This document shows positions 19,867 to 29,292 of a stretch of 64,000 nt of DNA, one piece after another (the stretch's first letter is position 1; every line of letters begins with the position of its first letter). The notes below the pieces were generated by a model that was not told the DNA's origin, ran no database searches, and saw only the letters and a program-made list of their open reading frames with translations. Source of the DNA: Ostreococcus lucimarinus CCE9901 (taxonomy: Eukaryota; Chlorophyta; Mamiellophyceae; Mamiellales; Bathycoccaceae); NCBI RefSeq assembly GCF_000092065.1, contig NC_009355.1:806001-870000 (forward strand). Reading direction: 5' to 3'. The position numbers and the translations under genes are program-made.

Positions 19867-20490
19867 TCACCGCCTCGCGAACGCGTTCGGGATTCGCCCC
19901 GTGCGCACATCTCGCAGCATTTCCCCCGACCGCGCGTGCTTCTCCATCAATCTCGCGCGCACAAACTCGCTCGCCGTCTTCGGCACCGCCCCCCCCCCGT
20001 CGTCGTCCTCCGCGTCCAGCGCCACGACCTCGAAACCGTCCCGCTCGTACGCCCGTCGTTTCGCCTTCTTCCCCTTCTTCTTCTTCTTCTCCCGCTTCCG
20101 CTCCCCCATGTGCGCCTCGTACGCGTCCAACTCATCGTCATCGCGCCTCGCCCGCTTCTTCTCCCCGAACACCGCGTCGACGACGCTCTCCGGCAGCGCC
20201 TCGAGTTCGTCATCCGCCGCCGCCGCCGCCATCGCCGCCTCCGTCCGTTTCGTCCGCGCCTCCGCCTTCGCTTTCGCGCGCGCGTCCTCCGCGTCTCGTC
20301 GCGCGACTTTCGCCGCGTTCTCGCTCGCCTTCGCGCGCGCCCGCGCCGCGCGCTCGTCGTCGCGCCGCCTCGCGACGTCGGCGCGCGCGCCGCGTCCCGA
20401 CACTTCCTCGGGCGCGTCGTCGTCGCTCGCGCCCGCGTCGCGCGCGCCGCGCGTCGTCGTCGCGCGCGCCGATCGACGCGTCGCCGGCAT
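19867..20490 (-). CDS. Basic coiled-coil nuclear/nucleolar-type protein, unknown
   Basis: A 207-residue protein of unknown function. Residues 1-90 are Ala/Arg/Asp rich and probably helical. A short conserved-looking segment, LPESVVDAVFGEKK, is followed by a strongly basic run (KREKKKKKGKKAKRRAYERD) that would serve as a nuclear or nucleolar localisation signal, and then by an acidic stretch and a C-terminal segment ending RIPNAFARR. This arrangement is seen in ribosome-biogenesis factors, but I cannot assign it to a family. It diverges from the LSD1-type gene, 92 bp apart. Confidence 0.6.
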   Translation of the reverse strand: MPATRRSARATTTRGARDAGASDDDAPEEVSGRGARADVARRRDDERAARARAKASENAAKVARRDAEDARAKAKAEARTKRTEAAMAAAAADDELEALPESVVDAVFGEKKRARRDDDELDAYEAHMGERKREKKKKKGKKAKRRAYERDGFEVVALDAEDDDGGGAVPKTASEFVRARLMEKHARSGEMLRDVRTGRIPNAFARR

Positions 20491-20582
20491 CGCCGCGCGT
20501 CGATCGCGAGCGCGCTCGCGCGCGTCGTCGTGTGGCCGTCGCGCGCGCGCGGTCGCGTCGATTCGTCACTCGGCCGCGCGCC

Positions 20583-21311
20583 ATGACGCGCGCGCGCGCG
20601 ACGAGCGAGATCACGTGCGGCGACGCGCGACGAGGGTGCGGCGCGCTGCTCAGCTACCCCACCGGATCGCCGCTCGTGCGGTGCGCGCTGTGCGATCACG
20701 TGACGCGAACGCCGGCGGCGACGGATCCGACGCGGCGACGCGCGGTGGCATTCGATTTCGATTTCGACGACGCGGGCGCGCGCGACCGCGAGGCGCAGGC
20801 GCGGTGCGTGGGATGCGACGTCGTCATGCGATTTCCCGCGGACGCGACGCACGTGCGGTGCGCGATGTGCGACGCGGTGAACGTGAACGCGCGAACGGGG
20901 ACGAGGGCGCCGCGCGCGAGCGGGACGCGAGCGTCGTCGGCGCTCGCCGCGCGCGACGCGGCGCGGGAGCGCGCGACGCGGAACGCCGACGACGCTTGGG
21001 CGCGAGGGACGGCGTACGTGCGGTGCGAGGGGTGTCGGGTGACGCTGGCGTATCCGGGAGGGTCGGCGTCGGTGCGGTGCTCGGCGTGCGGCGCGGTGAC
21101 GCGGTGCGCGGAACGCGCGACGCCAAGCACGACGGGGGAGGGGAGTTCGGTGAAGAGCGCGCGGGGAGGAGACCACGCGACGTTGACGAGCGACAATTTA
21201 GTCGTCGTGGAGAATCCGCCGACGGTGAGTGAGAGTGGGAAAATCGTGTCGAACATCGCCGTCGGCGTGCGGTTGGGGAGCGACGGCGGGGAATCGCGGC
21301 GCGGCGAGTAG
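20583..21311 (+). CDS. LSD1-type zinc finger protein (three fingers)
   Basis: A 242-residue protein with three LSD1-type fingers. The second (CVGCDVVMRFPADATHVRC, then AMC) and third (CEGCRVTLAYPGGSASVRC, then SAC) fit the C-x2-C-x-(V/L)-x-YP-x-GA-x-V-x-C-x2-C pattern. The first (CGDARRGCGALLSYPTG, then VRCALC) has six rather than two residues in the first Cys pair. In plants LSD1/LOL proteins hold metacaspases and transcription factors in check during oxidative-stress cell death. Here the fingers are spaced by Ala/Arg-rich linkers. I start at 20583; an ATG at 20532 would add 17 basic residues. Confidence 0.85.
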   Translation: MTRARATSEITCGDARRGCGALLSYPTGSPLVRCALCDHVTRTPAATDPTRRRAVAFDFDFDDAGARDREAQARCVGCDVVMRFPADATHVRCAMCDAVNVNARTGTRAPRASGTRASSALAARDAARERATRNADDAWARGTAYVRCEGCRVTLAYPGGSASVRCSACGAVTRCAERATPSTTGEGSSVKSARGGDHATLTSDNLVVVENPPTVSESGKIVSNIAVGVRLGSDGGESRRGE

Positions 21312-21435
21312 GACGTAGTCATTTCGCGGTCGAGCCGAGAAACGCCGCGATCGAGATGAATGTGTTTTGTAGCACTATTTTACAAGCAAGCGTGTATCGA
21401 TACAACCCCGATCCGAGAATCCGAGGTCTCCCGTC

Positions 21436-22116
21436 CTAAATCTTCTCGATCGCCCTAATCTTAAAGCCCAACGCTATCCACTCCATCTCCAAGTCCCGAA
21501 CCGTGCTCGGCATGTCCGCGTACTCCGGTTCGCGCGCGAACCGAATCAAAAAGTTCGTCCGCCACTCCGACAGGCGTCTCGCCAGCGTCACGTGCCGCAG
21601 CACGTGTTCTCCCAGAAAATTTTCGTACGACTCCCCGCCCGGCTCGAAATCGCTCGTCGCCATGTTCGCCTCCTTCAACCGTTTCGACACCGCCTTCATC
21701 GCCCGCACCTTTTCCTCGAACGCCTCATCTCGCGTCGACTCACCCGGCTGTCGATGCAGCGCCAACCACGCGCCTCGATACTCGTACTCGTCCGCCGTCT
21801 CCGCGTACCGCCACGTCTCCCCTCCCTCGCTCGTCGCCGTCTCCCCGCCCCTCGCCGCGCGCTCGCCCCAGTCCGCCTCGTTCCTCTCGCGCTTCATCCG
21901 CTCCGCCCGTTCGACCGCGTTCGCCGTCCAATCGAACCCGTTTCGCTCGCGAAACGTCGTTCGACGTCGTCCGTCCCGGACGCGCGTCGCGCGTCGTCGC
22001 CGTCCGTCGTCGTCGTCGTCGCGCGCCGTCGCGCGCCGAGCGACGCGCGATCGCGACGCGCTCGAGCGCGTCGCGCGCGCGCGCGCCGTCGCGACGCGCG
22101 CGCCGAGCGACGCCAT
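21436..22116 (-). CDS. Hypothetical protein with likely organelle transit peptide
   Basis: A 226-residue protein that I do not recognise. Residues 1-35 (MASLGARVATARARATRSSA and on) are Ala/Arg/Ser rich without acidic residues, as in plastid or mitochondrial transit peptides. The rest is soluble, charged and probably helical, with WRYAETADEYEYRGAWLALH and LRHVTLARRLSEWRTNFLIR as the most ordered parts, and ends LGFKIRAIEKI. There are no Cys motifs or membrane spans. The balanced composition of the C-terminal half supports a real gene. Confidence 0.6.
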   Translation of the reverse strand: MASLGARVATARARATRSSASRSRVARRATARDDDDDGRRRRATRVRDGRRRTTFRERNGFDWTANAVERAERMKRERNEADWGERAARGGETATSEGGETWRYAETADEYEYRGAWLALHRQPGESTRDEAFEEKVRAMKAVSKRLKEANMATSDFEPGGESYENFLGEHVLRHVTLARRLSEWRTNFLIRFAREPEYADMPSTVRDLEMEWIALGFKIRAIEKI

Positions 22117-22464
22117 GTGACGACCGCGCGACGTCCGACGACGCCGCGATGGCGCCGCGCGCGGGTGTGGCGTCGACGACGCCGCGCGACCCGCGACGCG
22201 CGCGACACAGCGCGACGCCGCGACGACGCGCGAGCGCGCGCGAGACGCGAGACGAACGCGCGAGCGCGCGACGCGTCGAACCGACGACGCGCGAAAGCGA
22301 CGAAAGGCGGCGGGAACGCGTCGAACGGGACCCGTCGCGCGCGGTGATTTTTGAAATTTTGAATTCGCGGCTGTCGAGCGCGTCGATCGCGAGGACGACG
22401 ACGGGAGACGCGGAGAAGACGACGCGGAAGCGACGAACGCGGATAGGCGGGAAGGACGGACGCG
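22117..22464. other. Divergent GC-rich promoter region
   Basis: This 348-bp spacer separates the divergently transcribed transit-peptide protein and SCC3 genes. It is dominated by GCGCG and CGACG words. One AT-richer patch (TTTTTGAAATTTTGAATTC, around 22348-22366) stands out and may be part of the SCC3 promoter. I see no coding or RNA gene. Confidence 0.55.
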
Positions 22465-25400
22465 ATGCCGGCGCGGTCGAGGAAGAGCGAGGCGACGGCG
22501 ACGCGAGGAGGGAACGAAAACGCGGACGAGAGCGGGGCGCCGGCGAAGAAAAAGTCGAGGAGCGGCGCGCGTAAGAAGAAACCGACGACGGGTGGGGAGG
22601 CGTTGAAAAATAGAAACGAGAACGCGTCGGTGCAGAACGCGTCGGTGAGCGGAGATGGGGACGAAGACGCGGACGAGGGCTCGGGGGACTTGTTTGATCT
22701 GTTGCGCGTGGAAAACGCGGCGACGATTTTACACGCGAGTGATTGGCGAGCGCGGTACAACGCGAGCGAGATCTCGGCGGTGGCGGAGATTTATTCGTTA
22801 TTGTCGAAAGCGGCCGGTTGCTCGTCTGGGGTGACTGCGATTGAGTTGCAGAGAAGCGACTGCTTGATGATTATGAATCGCGTCGTCGAAGACATGGCGG
22901 CGGGGAATTTGTACGGCGACGATCCTTTGGCAAAACGTTCGCGAGATTTCAAGGGATTCCGTGAGAACTTCTTGGACTTTATCGATAAGTGCATTCGCGA
23001 CGCGAGCGAAGGCGGGGAGCTGTACGATGGTACGCTCTTCGCGACGCTGGCGGAGATCGTGAGCACGTGCGCCGGGAGCAAGGCGCGTCCGTTGCGCATG
23101 GCTGCCACGATGATGGGTTTACAGATGATTTCCAGTTTGATTACGGTGGTGAATAACTTGCAGAAGGCTCGCGATTTGAAACAAAACCAGGTGGACATCG
23201 AATTGAAGAAGAAAAAGTCTGGCGGCGAAGTGGTCAAGAGTTTGAAGCGCCAAATCGAAAGCGCGCAGGAACACATCGAGTTGGTGGAAGGTTACATGAA
23301 CGACATCTTCACTCACGTTTTCACGCATCGCTTCCGTGATTGCGACGAAAACATTCGCGCCGCGTGCATGACCGCGCTTGGGAAGTGGATGATGAAGCAT
23401 CAGCTCGTGTTCCTCACCGACTTTTACTTGAAATATCTCGGTTGGAGCTTGAACGATAAGAGCGCCGCTGTTCGACTCGAAGTTTTGCTCGCGCTGAAGA
23501 CTTTGGCGTCCAGCCAGTCTCACTTAGCTATGATGGATACGTTTATTGCTCGATTCCGTGGTCGCATGGCGGAAATGTTGCGCGACGTCGACGCCCACGT
23601 CGTCGTGGAGGCGGTGCGACTCGCCGCGGTTTTGCACGAGCACACCGAATTGGATCCTGAGCACATGAACTTTGTCACCGCGCTCATCATGGACAAGACT
23701 CCATCGATCCGTACCGCCGCGGCGAAAGCGACGAAGACACTGATGCACACGCTTACCGAGACGTACCGCAAGGCGCGAGGGATTTCCTATGATGATTCGA
23801 CAAACCCGGCGCTCGAGAAGGAACTTCACGGCATCGTGCAGCTCTTGAACGATCTCGGCGATGAAAATGGCGGGCACGGTAAAGTCATTGAAGGTTTGTC
23901 GGGGGTATATCCCGTCTTGGCACAACCTGGCTTTATCGCGGGCATCTTGAAGCACGACATGGAAATGGCAGACGCGGCCGTGATCGCGAACGTCTTGGTT
24001 CTCACCATGCGCAAGGCGATGGGCGAAGACGTCTCCAACTCGTACACCAAGACGGTGTCTCGACAAAGCGCAAAAATACGAAACGCGATCGAAGCTGCGC
24101 ACGAACAAATGACGAAAGATATCGGTAGCTTGATTCCGCAACTTCTGAGCAAGTATCAAGCCGAAGCTAACGTCATCGGTCCGCTTGTCGAAGTTGTTCG
24201 TTTTGTGAAACTCGAGCACTACTCGTTGCGTCACGAGGAGGATCAATTTACCGCTCTTGCCGAGCAAATAAAAGACATCTTCTTCAAGCACAGCGACAAG
24301 CGTACTTTGGAAGCCTGCGGTGAAGCGTTCAATTACTTCTGCAACGAGGGCTTCGAAGCTACGGCGCCTTTCGCACAACCGGTGCTCGACAGCACGGTGA
24401 ACGACTTGTCGGCTCGCCTATCTCCGGCGTTGAAGAAGGTTCGAGCTTTGATGGCCAAGAGCGATGAAAGCGTGCTGAACGAAAACGAGGGTTACGCGTT
24501 TGAGCTTCGCATGTGCTTGTATCGGGTGCGTGCTTTGATTTCAAAGTGCAATATCTCCAGCGGCGTGCGCGTGATTAACGACTTGTCTCAATACGTCGCC
24601 GACGTCTCGCGCGCCAACGTGCCAGTGGGTAAAGAATCTGTCGCCATGGCGTCCTCGTCTGTTTCTTTCGCTCTCATTTGGCAAGGCCTTGAACTAATGG
24701 ATAGTGATTCGGCGACGAGCGTCGAGGTGAACGAGCACTTGACCGAACGCGACGCCTTCTTGTCCAACGTGATGCACATCTTGCGTCGCGCCGAGGACTC
24801 GATTGCGGATTCGGACGATCTTCGGCGTTCTTTGATTTCCACCGTTTGCGATATGGTGCTGTATTATTACAACGCGAGCACACTGCCCGCGGCGCATCCT
24901 GCGAAAGTGTTGCAGCTGAAGCTCAACTCGGCGGACAGTGAAGCTGTGTGGCAGCAGTGCACCGCGTTGATCACGCCGGATGACGTCAAGCAAGACGCCG
25001 ACTTGGACTCGGCACGCCTCGCGTACCGCATGGCAGTGCACGAACAGCGTATCGCCTCCAACGGTGCGATCGGTGCAGACTTTTTGTCCAACTTCAAACT
25101 TACCGGCCCCTGGATCGATGCCGCCATCCGCACGTACTGCAGTGATTTACGCCGAACCGGTCCACAAGTGCTCGTGCGCGCTGTCTTGACAGCGTTGCAC
25201 AGCGCGTATGCAGAAGTCTTACAGACGGATCTCGGAAACCGACAAGTGCTCATCGAGGCGTTCACCGATCTCGCGACCCGATTGAGTGATATCTTTATGC
25301 TATCATCCAAACGCGATCGCTTGGTCATGCGCATCATGTTCGACGAGTCGCTCAAGTCTGTCCTTCTCCCCGAACCGTCGTACGACCGATTTTCCTTCTT

Positions 25401-25794
25401 GGCGTACGGACTGGGTCCCTTCCTCTCAAGACTGTCCGCCGTCGACGCCAAGGCTTTGACGACGTTCGTCGACGATGCGCTCGCCAAAGTCGATAGTGAG
25501 GACACGAGATGTACGCCATTGATTGATTTCGCCGATCAGCTCAACAAGCGTTCCAAGGGCGCGTCGGAGCGCCGCGCGCGTTGGGCGAGAAAACGCTCCG
25601 CGGAACAACAAGATGTAGACGTCAAGAAGTCCAAGGCCGACGACGGAGACGAGGACGAAGGCGATGATGATGCCATGGAGCAAGACGACACCATCGAAAC
25701 CGCCAACGATGACGCCGAAACCACCGCGGATGATCACACTTTGGACGACGGTCCGGTGGAGACCGCCGAGCGCAGTCGCTCGCGCCGCAAGTGA
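22465..25794 (+). CDS. SCC3: Cohesin subunit SCC3/STAG
   Basis: A 1,109-residue HEAT-repeat protein. After a basic disordered N-terminus, the STAG domain begins near residue 100 (AVAEIYSLLSKAAG, LMIMNRVVEDMAAGNLYGDDPL, FRENFLDFIDKCIRDA). The conserved stromalin region follows at ~280-360 (YMNDIFTHVFTHRFRDCDEN, KWMMKHQLVFLTDFYLKYLG). The family uses this surface to hold the kleisin SCC1 and DNA in the cohesin ring. The C-terminus is acidic and ends in a short basic RSRSRRK tail. The gene is intact and of normal family length. Confidence 0.92.
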   Translation: MPARSRKSEATATRGGNENADESGAPAKKKSRSGARKKKPTTGGEALKNRNENASVQNASVSGDGDEDADEGSGDLFDLLRVENAATILHASDWRARYNASEISAVAEIYSLLSKAAGCSSGVTAIELQRSDCLMIMNRVVEDMAAGNLYGDDPLAKRSRDFKGFRENFLDFIDKCIRDASEGGELYDGTLFATLAEIVSTCAGSKARPLRMAATMMGLQMISSLITVVNNLQKARDLKQNQVDIELKKKKSGGEVVKSLKRQIESAQEHIELVEGYMNDIFTHVFTHRFRDCDENIRAACMTALGKWMMKHQLVFLTDFYLKYLGWSLNDKSAAVRLEVLLALKTLASSQSHLAMMDTFIARFRGRMAEMLRDVDAHVVVEAVRLAAVLHEHTELDPEHMNFVTALIMDKTPSIRTAAAKATKTLMHTLTETYRKARGISYDDSTNPALEKELHGIVQLLNDLGDENGGHGKVIEGLSGVYPVLAQPGFIAGILKHDMEMADAAVIANVLVLTMRKAMGEDVSNSYTKTVSRQSAKIRNAIEAAHEQMTKDIGSLIPQLLSKYQAEANVIGPLVEVVRFVKLEHYSLRHEEDQFTALAEQIKDIFFKHSDKRTLEACGEAFNYFCNEGFEATAPFAQPVLDSTVNDLSARLSPALKKVRALMAKSDESVLNENEGYAFELRMCLYRVRALISKCNISSGVRVINDLSQYVADVSRANVPVGKESVAMASSSVSFALIWQGLELMDSDSATSVEVNEHLTERDAFLSNVMHILRRAEDSIADSDDLRRSLISTVCDMVLYYYNASTLPAAHPAKVLQLKLNSADSEAVWQQCTALITPDDVKQDADLDSARLAYRMAVHEQRIASNGAIGADFLSNFKLTGPWIDAAIRTYCSDLRRTGPQVLVRAVLTALHSAYAEVLQTDLGNRQVLIEAFTDLATRLSDIFMLSSKRDRLVMRIMFDESLKSVLLPEPSYDRFSFLAYGLGPFLSRLSAVDAKALTTFVDDALAKVDSEDTRCTPLIDFADQLNKRSKGASERRARWARKRSAEQQDVDVKKSKADDGDEDEGDDDAMEQDDTIETANDDAETTADDHTLDDGPVETAERSRSRRK

Positions 25795-25922
25795 GTCGAC
25801 GACGCGAACGCGAACTTAGGACATGTACACGGACAATCACGATGAATGAGATATAACAGCAAATATAGGGAAACATAGATGAAATTTTGTTACACAAAGA
25901 ATACGATTATACGCGTACACTT

Positions 25923-26636
25923 TTAAGCGATCGGCGCCGGTTGCAACTCGTGCGCAAGTCGTCTACGCGTGGCGACGTCGCCACCCGGCGGAAGTTCGCC
26001 GGTGGCGGGCGTGTCCGATCCCACGGGCGCGTTGATAGCCTTTTCGATCGTACCTGGCGGTGCGCGCTGTCTTTGCAAATCTAATTCACCCATCAACCGT
26101 CCGAGCTTGGACAAACTTTCCTGCAGTCGCGTCTGCAACTCGGGAACGAGCGCCAAATTCGCGTCGAGCTCTTTCCTCAGCGCCTCCATTGCCTCACCAT
26201 CCACGCTCGCCTCAACCCTGTTCAACGCCGCGGCATCACCGTCATCATCTCCAGCCATCATCGGTCGAAGCTCGGTCAAACGATCCGCATAATTCTTCGC
26301 CACCGCCCCCGGCGTCGTCGCCCGCTGCTCCGCCACCCTCGCGCTCAGCTCCGCCACCTCCTCCTCCAACGCGTCCAACTCCGGATCCGCGATCTCCCGT
26401 TCGCTCACCTCGCGCCCCTTTTCACCCCCCTCCGCCGTCCCACATATCACGTTCGCCCTCACGCTCCCCAGCACGCGCTCCGTCATCGCGTACAAGTGCC
26501 GCTTCAGCGCCTTCGCGCGTTCGTTCGACCACTTCGGATCGCGTTTCGCGTGATCGATCGTCTCCAGCACCGCCTCGCAGAGCTTCTCTTCGATCTTCGC
26601 CAGTTCATCGTTCGTCGCGACGCGCACTTTCACCAT
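25923..26636 (-). CDS. Coiled-coil protein, unknown (kinetochore-like possible)
   Basis: A 237-residue protein with a helical N-terminal half (ELAKIEEKLCEAVLETIDHA), a coiled coil around residues 85-110 (ELDALEEEVAELSARVAEQR) and a second one around 145-185 (LQTRLQESLSKLGRLMGELD). There is no signal or transit peptide and no membrane span. The two-coil layout and size would suit a Mis12-complex (NSL1-like) kinetochore subunit, but I see no diagnostic motif, so this is a guess. The start MVKVRVATND follows immediately after the promoter region that holds the inverted repeat. Confidence 0.6.
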   Translation of the reverse strand: MVKVRVATNDELAKIEEKLCEAVLETIDHAKRDPKWSNERAKALKRHLYAMTERVLGSVRANVICGTAEGGEKGREVSEREIADPELDALEEEVAELSARVAEQRATTPGAVAKNYADRLTELRPMMAGDDDGDAAALNRVEASVDGEAMEALRKELDANLALVPELQTRLQESLSKLGRLMGELDLQRQRAPPGTIEKAINAPVGSDTPATGELPPGGDVATRRRLAHELQPAPIA

Positions 26637-27007
26637 CGCGCGCGCGCGTTCGCGTCACGCGTCGCGTCGCGCGCCGGCGTCGTCGTCGTCGCGGTGTGGC
26701 GCGCATGCATTCAAATCTCGGCTGTCGTTCCCCTCGGCCGCGCAGGCTGGACAAACGTCGATCGCGGTTTCTAGACTCATGGCGCTCGATTCGCTTGAAT
26801 ACACAGAAAACAATTCGAGAGTCATGTTTTGATGCCCGACTCGGTTTGCAAAAATTCTCGAATTGTTTTCTGTGTATTCAAGCGAATCGAGCGCCGTGAG
26901 TCTAGAAACCGCGATCGACGTTTGTCCAGCCTGCGCGTCGACGCGTCCGACGTCGGCGGCGTGACGTCACGCGCGCGCGACCGCACTTCACGGCGACGAC
27001 GACGACG
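26637..27007. other. Divergent intergenic region containing an inverted repeat
   Basis: This 371-bp spacer lies between the start codons of the coiled-coil gene (minus) and the DUF4079 gene (plus). Its middle 199 bp is the inverted repeat listed separately. The flanks are ordinary GC-rich promoter-like sequence, with short GTCGTCGTC runs near 26680 and (GAC)n near 26996. No coding frame is supported here. Confidence 0.7.
26739..26937. repeat. Near-perfect 82-bp inverted repeat (fold-back), 35-bp loop
   Basis: The left arm is 26739-26820 and the right arm is 26856-26937; the loop is 26821-26855. The arms pair at 81 of 82 positions. The single exception pairs T26780 with G26896, so plus-sense RNA would keep a G-U wobble while minus-sense RNA would have an A-C mismatch. 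The inner half of the arms is AT-richer than the surroundings (ATACACAGAAAACAATTCGA). I see no clear target-site duplication. It could be a fold-back/MITE-type element or a hairpin RNA source. It ends 70 bp before the DUF4079 start codon. Confidence 0.95.
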
Positions 27008-27814
27008 ATGATGACGACGACGACGATGACGGCGCGACTGTCGATGAAAACGACGATGACGAACGCGCGCGCGAAGACGCGGTCGGTGAACGGCCGGGCG
27101 ACGCGCGCGAGCCGCGGTAAAGCGATCGAAGGACTGGGAAAAGATGACGCCGGTGAGCGCGCGGCGACGATGGAGAACGCGAAGGCGGCGGTGAGCGCGT
27201 TGGCGATCGCGACGTGCGTGACGGCGATGCCGGAGATGGCGCACGCGAGCGGGGGGGAGTTTGGGATTCTCGAGGGTCGATCGGCGGCGCTTTTGCATCC
27301 GATCGGCTTGGGGTCGCTGTACGCGGTGACGCTTTACGCCGGGTGGCTCGGGTTGCAGTGGCGACGCGTGCGGACCGTCGGTGATGAGATCGCGGGATTG
27401 AAGAAGACGTTGCCCGAAGATGCGGCGGCGGCGGCTGGGAGCGCGGTGGCGAAACAGATTGACGAGCTCACGTCGACGAGAAAGGAACTCGTGGCGGGCA
27501 AGTTCAAGGATAAGCACGCGAATATGGGGTACTTGCTCCTGGCTTTGGGAGTGACTCTGGCCGTCGAGGGCGGCATGAACACCTACTTGCGCGTGGGCAA
27601 GCTCTTCCCGGGGCCGCACTTGTACGCCGGGGCGTCTATCGTCGTACTTTGGGCCATGGCGGCTGGTTTGGTGCCGCAAATGGAAAAAGGCAACCAAAAA
27701 GCGCGCGACTTGCACATCGCGTTGAACTGCGTCAATCTCGCTCTGTTCACGTGGCAAATCCCCACCGGGTTGGAGATCGTCGGTAAGGTTTTCCAATTCA
27801 CGAGCTGGCCGTAG
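27008..27814 (+). CDS. DUF4079 plastid membrane protein
   Basis: A 268-residue protein. Residues 1-55 are Thr/Arg/Lys/Ala rich, like a plastid transit peptide, followed by a hydrophobic segment ending MAHASGG that could be a thylakoid-transfer signal or first span. The body matches the DUF4079 family shared by cyanobacteria and plant plastids: LLHPIGLGSLYAVTLYAGW, then a helical linker, HANMGYLLLALGVTLAVEGG, LFPGPHLYAGASIVVLWAM and LHIALNCVNLALFTWQIPTG. It has about four membrane spans with His residues that could bind haem, though that is only inference. The family function is not known to me. Confidence 0.8.
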   Translation: MMTTTTMTARLSMKTTMTNARAKTRSVNGRATRASRGKAIEGLGKDDAGERAATMENAKAAVSALAIATCVTAMPEMAHASGGEFGILEGRSAALLHPIGLGSLYAVTLYAGWLGLQWRRVRTVGDEIAGLKKTLPEDAAAAAGSAVAKQIDELTSTRKELVAGKFKDKHANMGYLLLALGVTLAVEGGMNTYLRVGKLFPGPHLYAGASIVVLWAMAAGLVPQMEKGNQKARDLHIALNCVNLALFTWQIPTGLEIVGKVFQFTSWP

Positions 27815-27858
27815 ATGTTTCTAGCTAACTAATTTTTTACACGGTCAAGGACCTCATC

Positions 27859-29199
27859 CTAAATAATATGCGCTCGCGCCGCGTTCGACCTCGACGACGT
27901 GCCTCTAAACATCGAGGACGACTGCTTCGCCACTACCCCGCTGTCGTCGTCGTCGTCTGCTACGGAAAACGCCGACGGAACGTTCGTGAACGCGACTTCC
28001 CGAAACTCTTCGCTCAGGCGAGAGAAGTCGCCTCGAGACGATCGACGCTTGAACGAGCACGAACTTGGCAAATTGCCGTAGTAGCGAAGGACGAGCACCG
28101 ATACTATGAGAAGTACGGTCACCAGACCTACTTGTGCCCCGATGGATACCTTGGGCATCGCCAAGGATCTTCCGGTTTTCGACGCGAGCACGACGTCGCT
28201 GCACAGCACCTCGGCGTCGTTCCCGTCGAGTAGTACGAACGTTTTCCCGACGATAGATTTCGCACCGCTCAGTGGCAAGTTCGAATCGCTATACAGCACT
28301 ATTTCTGACGACGATAACGTCCCTTGTCGTACCCAAATCTCACCAATCGGGCAATCCTCGGCGAGCGCTTCCGCGCCGCGCGAGGCACACGACGACTTCT
28401 CTTCGGGATTGTACAGCCTTCCCACGTGCGCGCACGAGTTCGAGCTCCCCGCCGTACCCGAATAAATCGCCCATCGATACGGCCCGATCGCATCGCCGTG
28501 CGCGCGATTTACCAATTGAACCGAGATCCGCGTATCCGCCGCCGCGTCCGCCGCCGACTGCCGCATCGTCACCAACCCGCTAATCTTACTCAACGTCGTC
28601 CCGAGCGTCGCGCGCGCCTCGACGAATCCGTCTTCACCGTCATCTTCCTCGATCGTCGCGCACGCGAACGGAACCTTACCAGCGCTAAATCCATCTAGTC
28701 CAGCCGCTCGGTCGCCGCGCCAAACCGCCAACGCGCGTCCGCTCACCGACCGTCGTCCCGCGAGCGGTAAATTCCGATCGACGAACTCGTACGTCTTCCC
28801 GCTCACGCTCGCGATCATCCCCGCGTCCATGCGCGCGCACACGTCGCCGATCGCGCACGTCCCGCCCGCGCACGCGCCCGCGCCGCCGTCCGGATTATAC
28901 ACCTCCCCCAGCGTCGCCTCGTCGCACGCCCCGTTCGCGCCTCGACCGCGCTCGTGCACCGTGACGTGCGTCGGGAAATCATCGCTCGTCGACGACCGCG
29001 CGGCGGTGACGCGAACGCGCGCGTACGTCACCCCGCCCTCGTACGCCTGCGCGAACGTCGCCTCGACCGAGGATCCGTCGGCGTTCGTCGCGCGCGCGCG
29101 CAGCGTCTTCGCGCGCGCGGTCGTCGCCGCGGACGCGAGCGCGACGAGCGCGATCGCGCGCGCGATCGCTCGCGCGCGCGCGCCCGCGCGGCGACGCAT
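27859..29199 (-). CDS. Type I membrane protein with two degenerate Cu/Zn-SOD-like domains
   Basis: A 446-residue protein starting at ATG 29199; the open frame upstream has no ATG. Residues 1-32 form a signal peptide (AIARAIALVALASAATTARA). Two repeats follow. The first has VHERG, GEVYNP, GDVCARMDAG, DRNLPLAGRRSVSGRALAVW; the second has YSG, HVGRLYNP, IGEIWVRQG, DSNLPLSGAKSIVGKTFVLL. These match the Cu/Zn SOD skeleton (HVHEFGD, GAHFNP, GDLGNI, LSGDHSIIGRTMVVH), but most metal-binding His are replaced. A membrane span lies at ~350-372 and a Ser-rich tail of ~70 residues follows. It is probably a surface or endomembrane binding protein, not a dismutase. Confidence 0.68.
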   Translation of the reverse strand: MRRRAGARARAIARAIALVALASAATTARAKTLRARATNADGSSVEATFAQAYEGGVTYARVRVTAARSSTSDDFPTHVTVHERGRGANGACDEATLGEVYNPDGGAGACAGGTCAIGDVCARMDAGMIASVSGKTYEFVDRNLPLAGRRSVSGRALAVWRGDRAAGLDGFSAGKVPFACATIEEDDGEDGFVEARATLGTTLSKISGLVTMRQSAADAAADTRISVQLVNRAHGDAIGPYRWAIYSGTAGSSNSCAHVGRLYNPEEKSSCASRGAEALAEDCPIGEIWVRQGTLSSSEIVLYSDSNLPLSGAKSIVGKTFVLLDGNDAEVLCSDVVLASKTGRSLAMPKVSIGAQVGLVTVLLIVSVLVLRYYGNLPSSCSFKRRSSRGDFSRLSEEFREVAFTNVPSAFSVADDDDDSGVVAKQSSSMFRGTSSRSNAARAHII

Positions 29200-29251
29200 C
29201 GCGCGCGCGTGTGCCGCCGCGTCGAGCGGCACTTCTCGCCGACGCGTCGAC

Positions 29252-29282
<31 letters not shown>

Positions 29283-29292
29283 GCGACGCGCG

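Noticed and set aside
26739-26937. Inverted repeat as a classical DNA transposon
   Set aside because: There is no transposase frame, the loop is only 35 bp, and I see no clear target-site duplication. A non-autonomous fold-back element remains possible.
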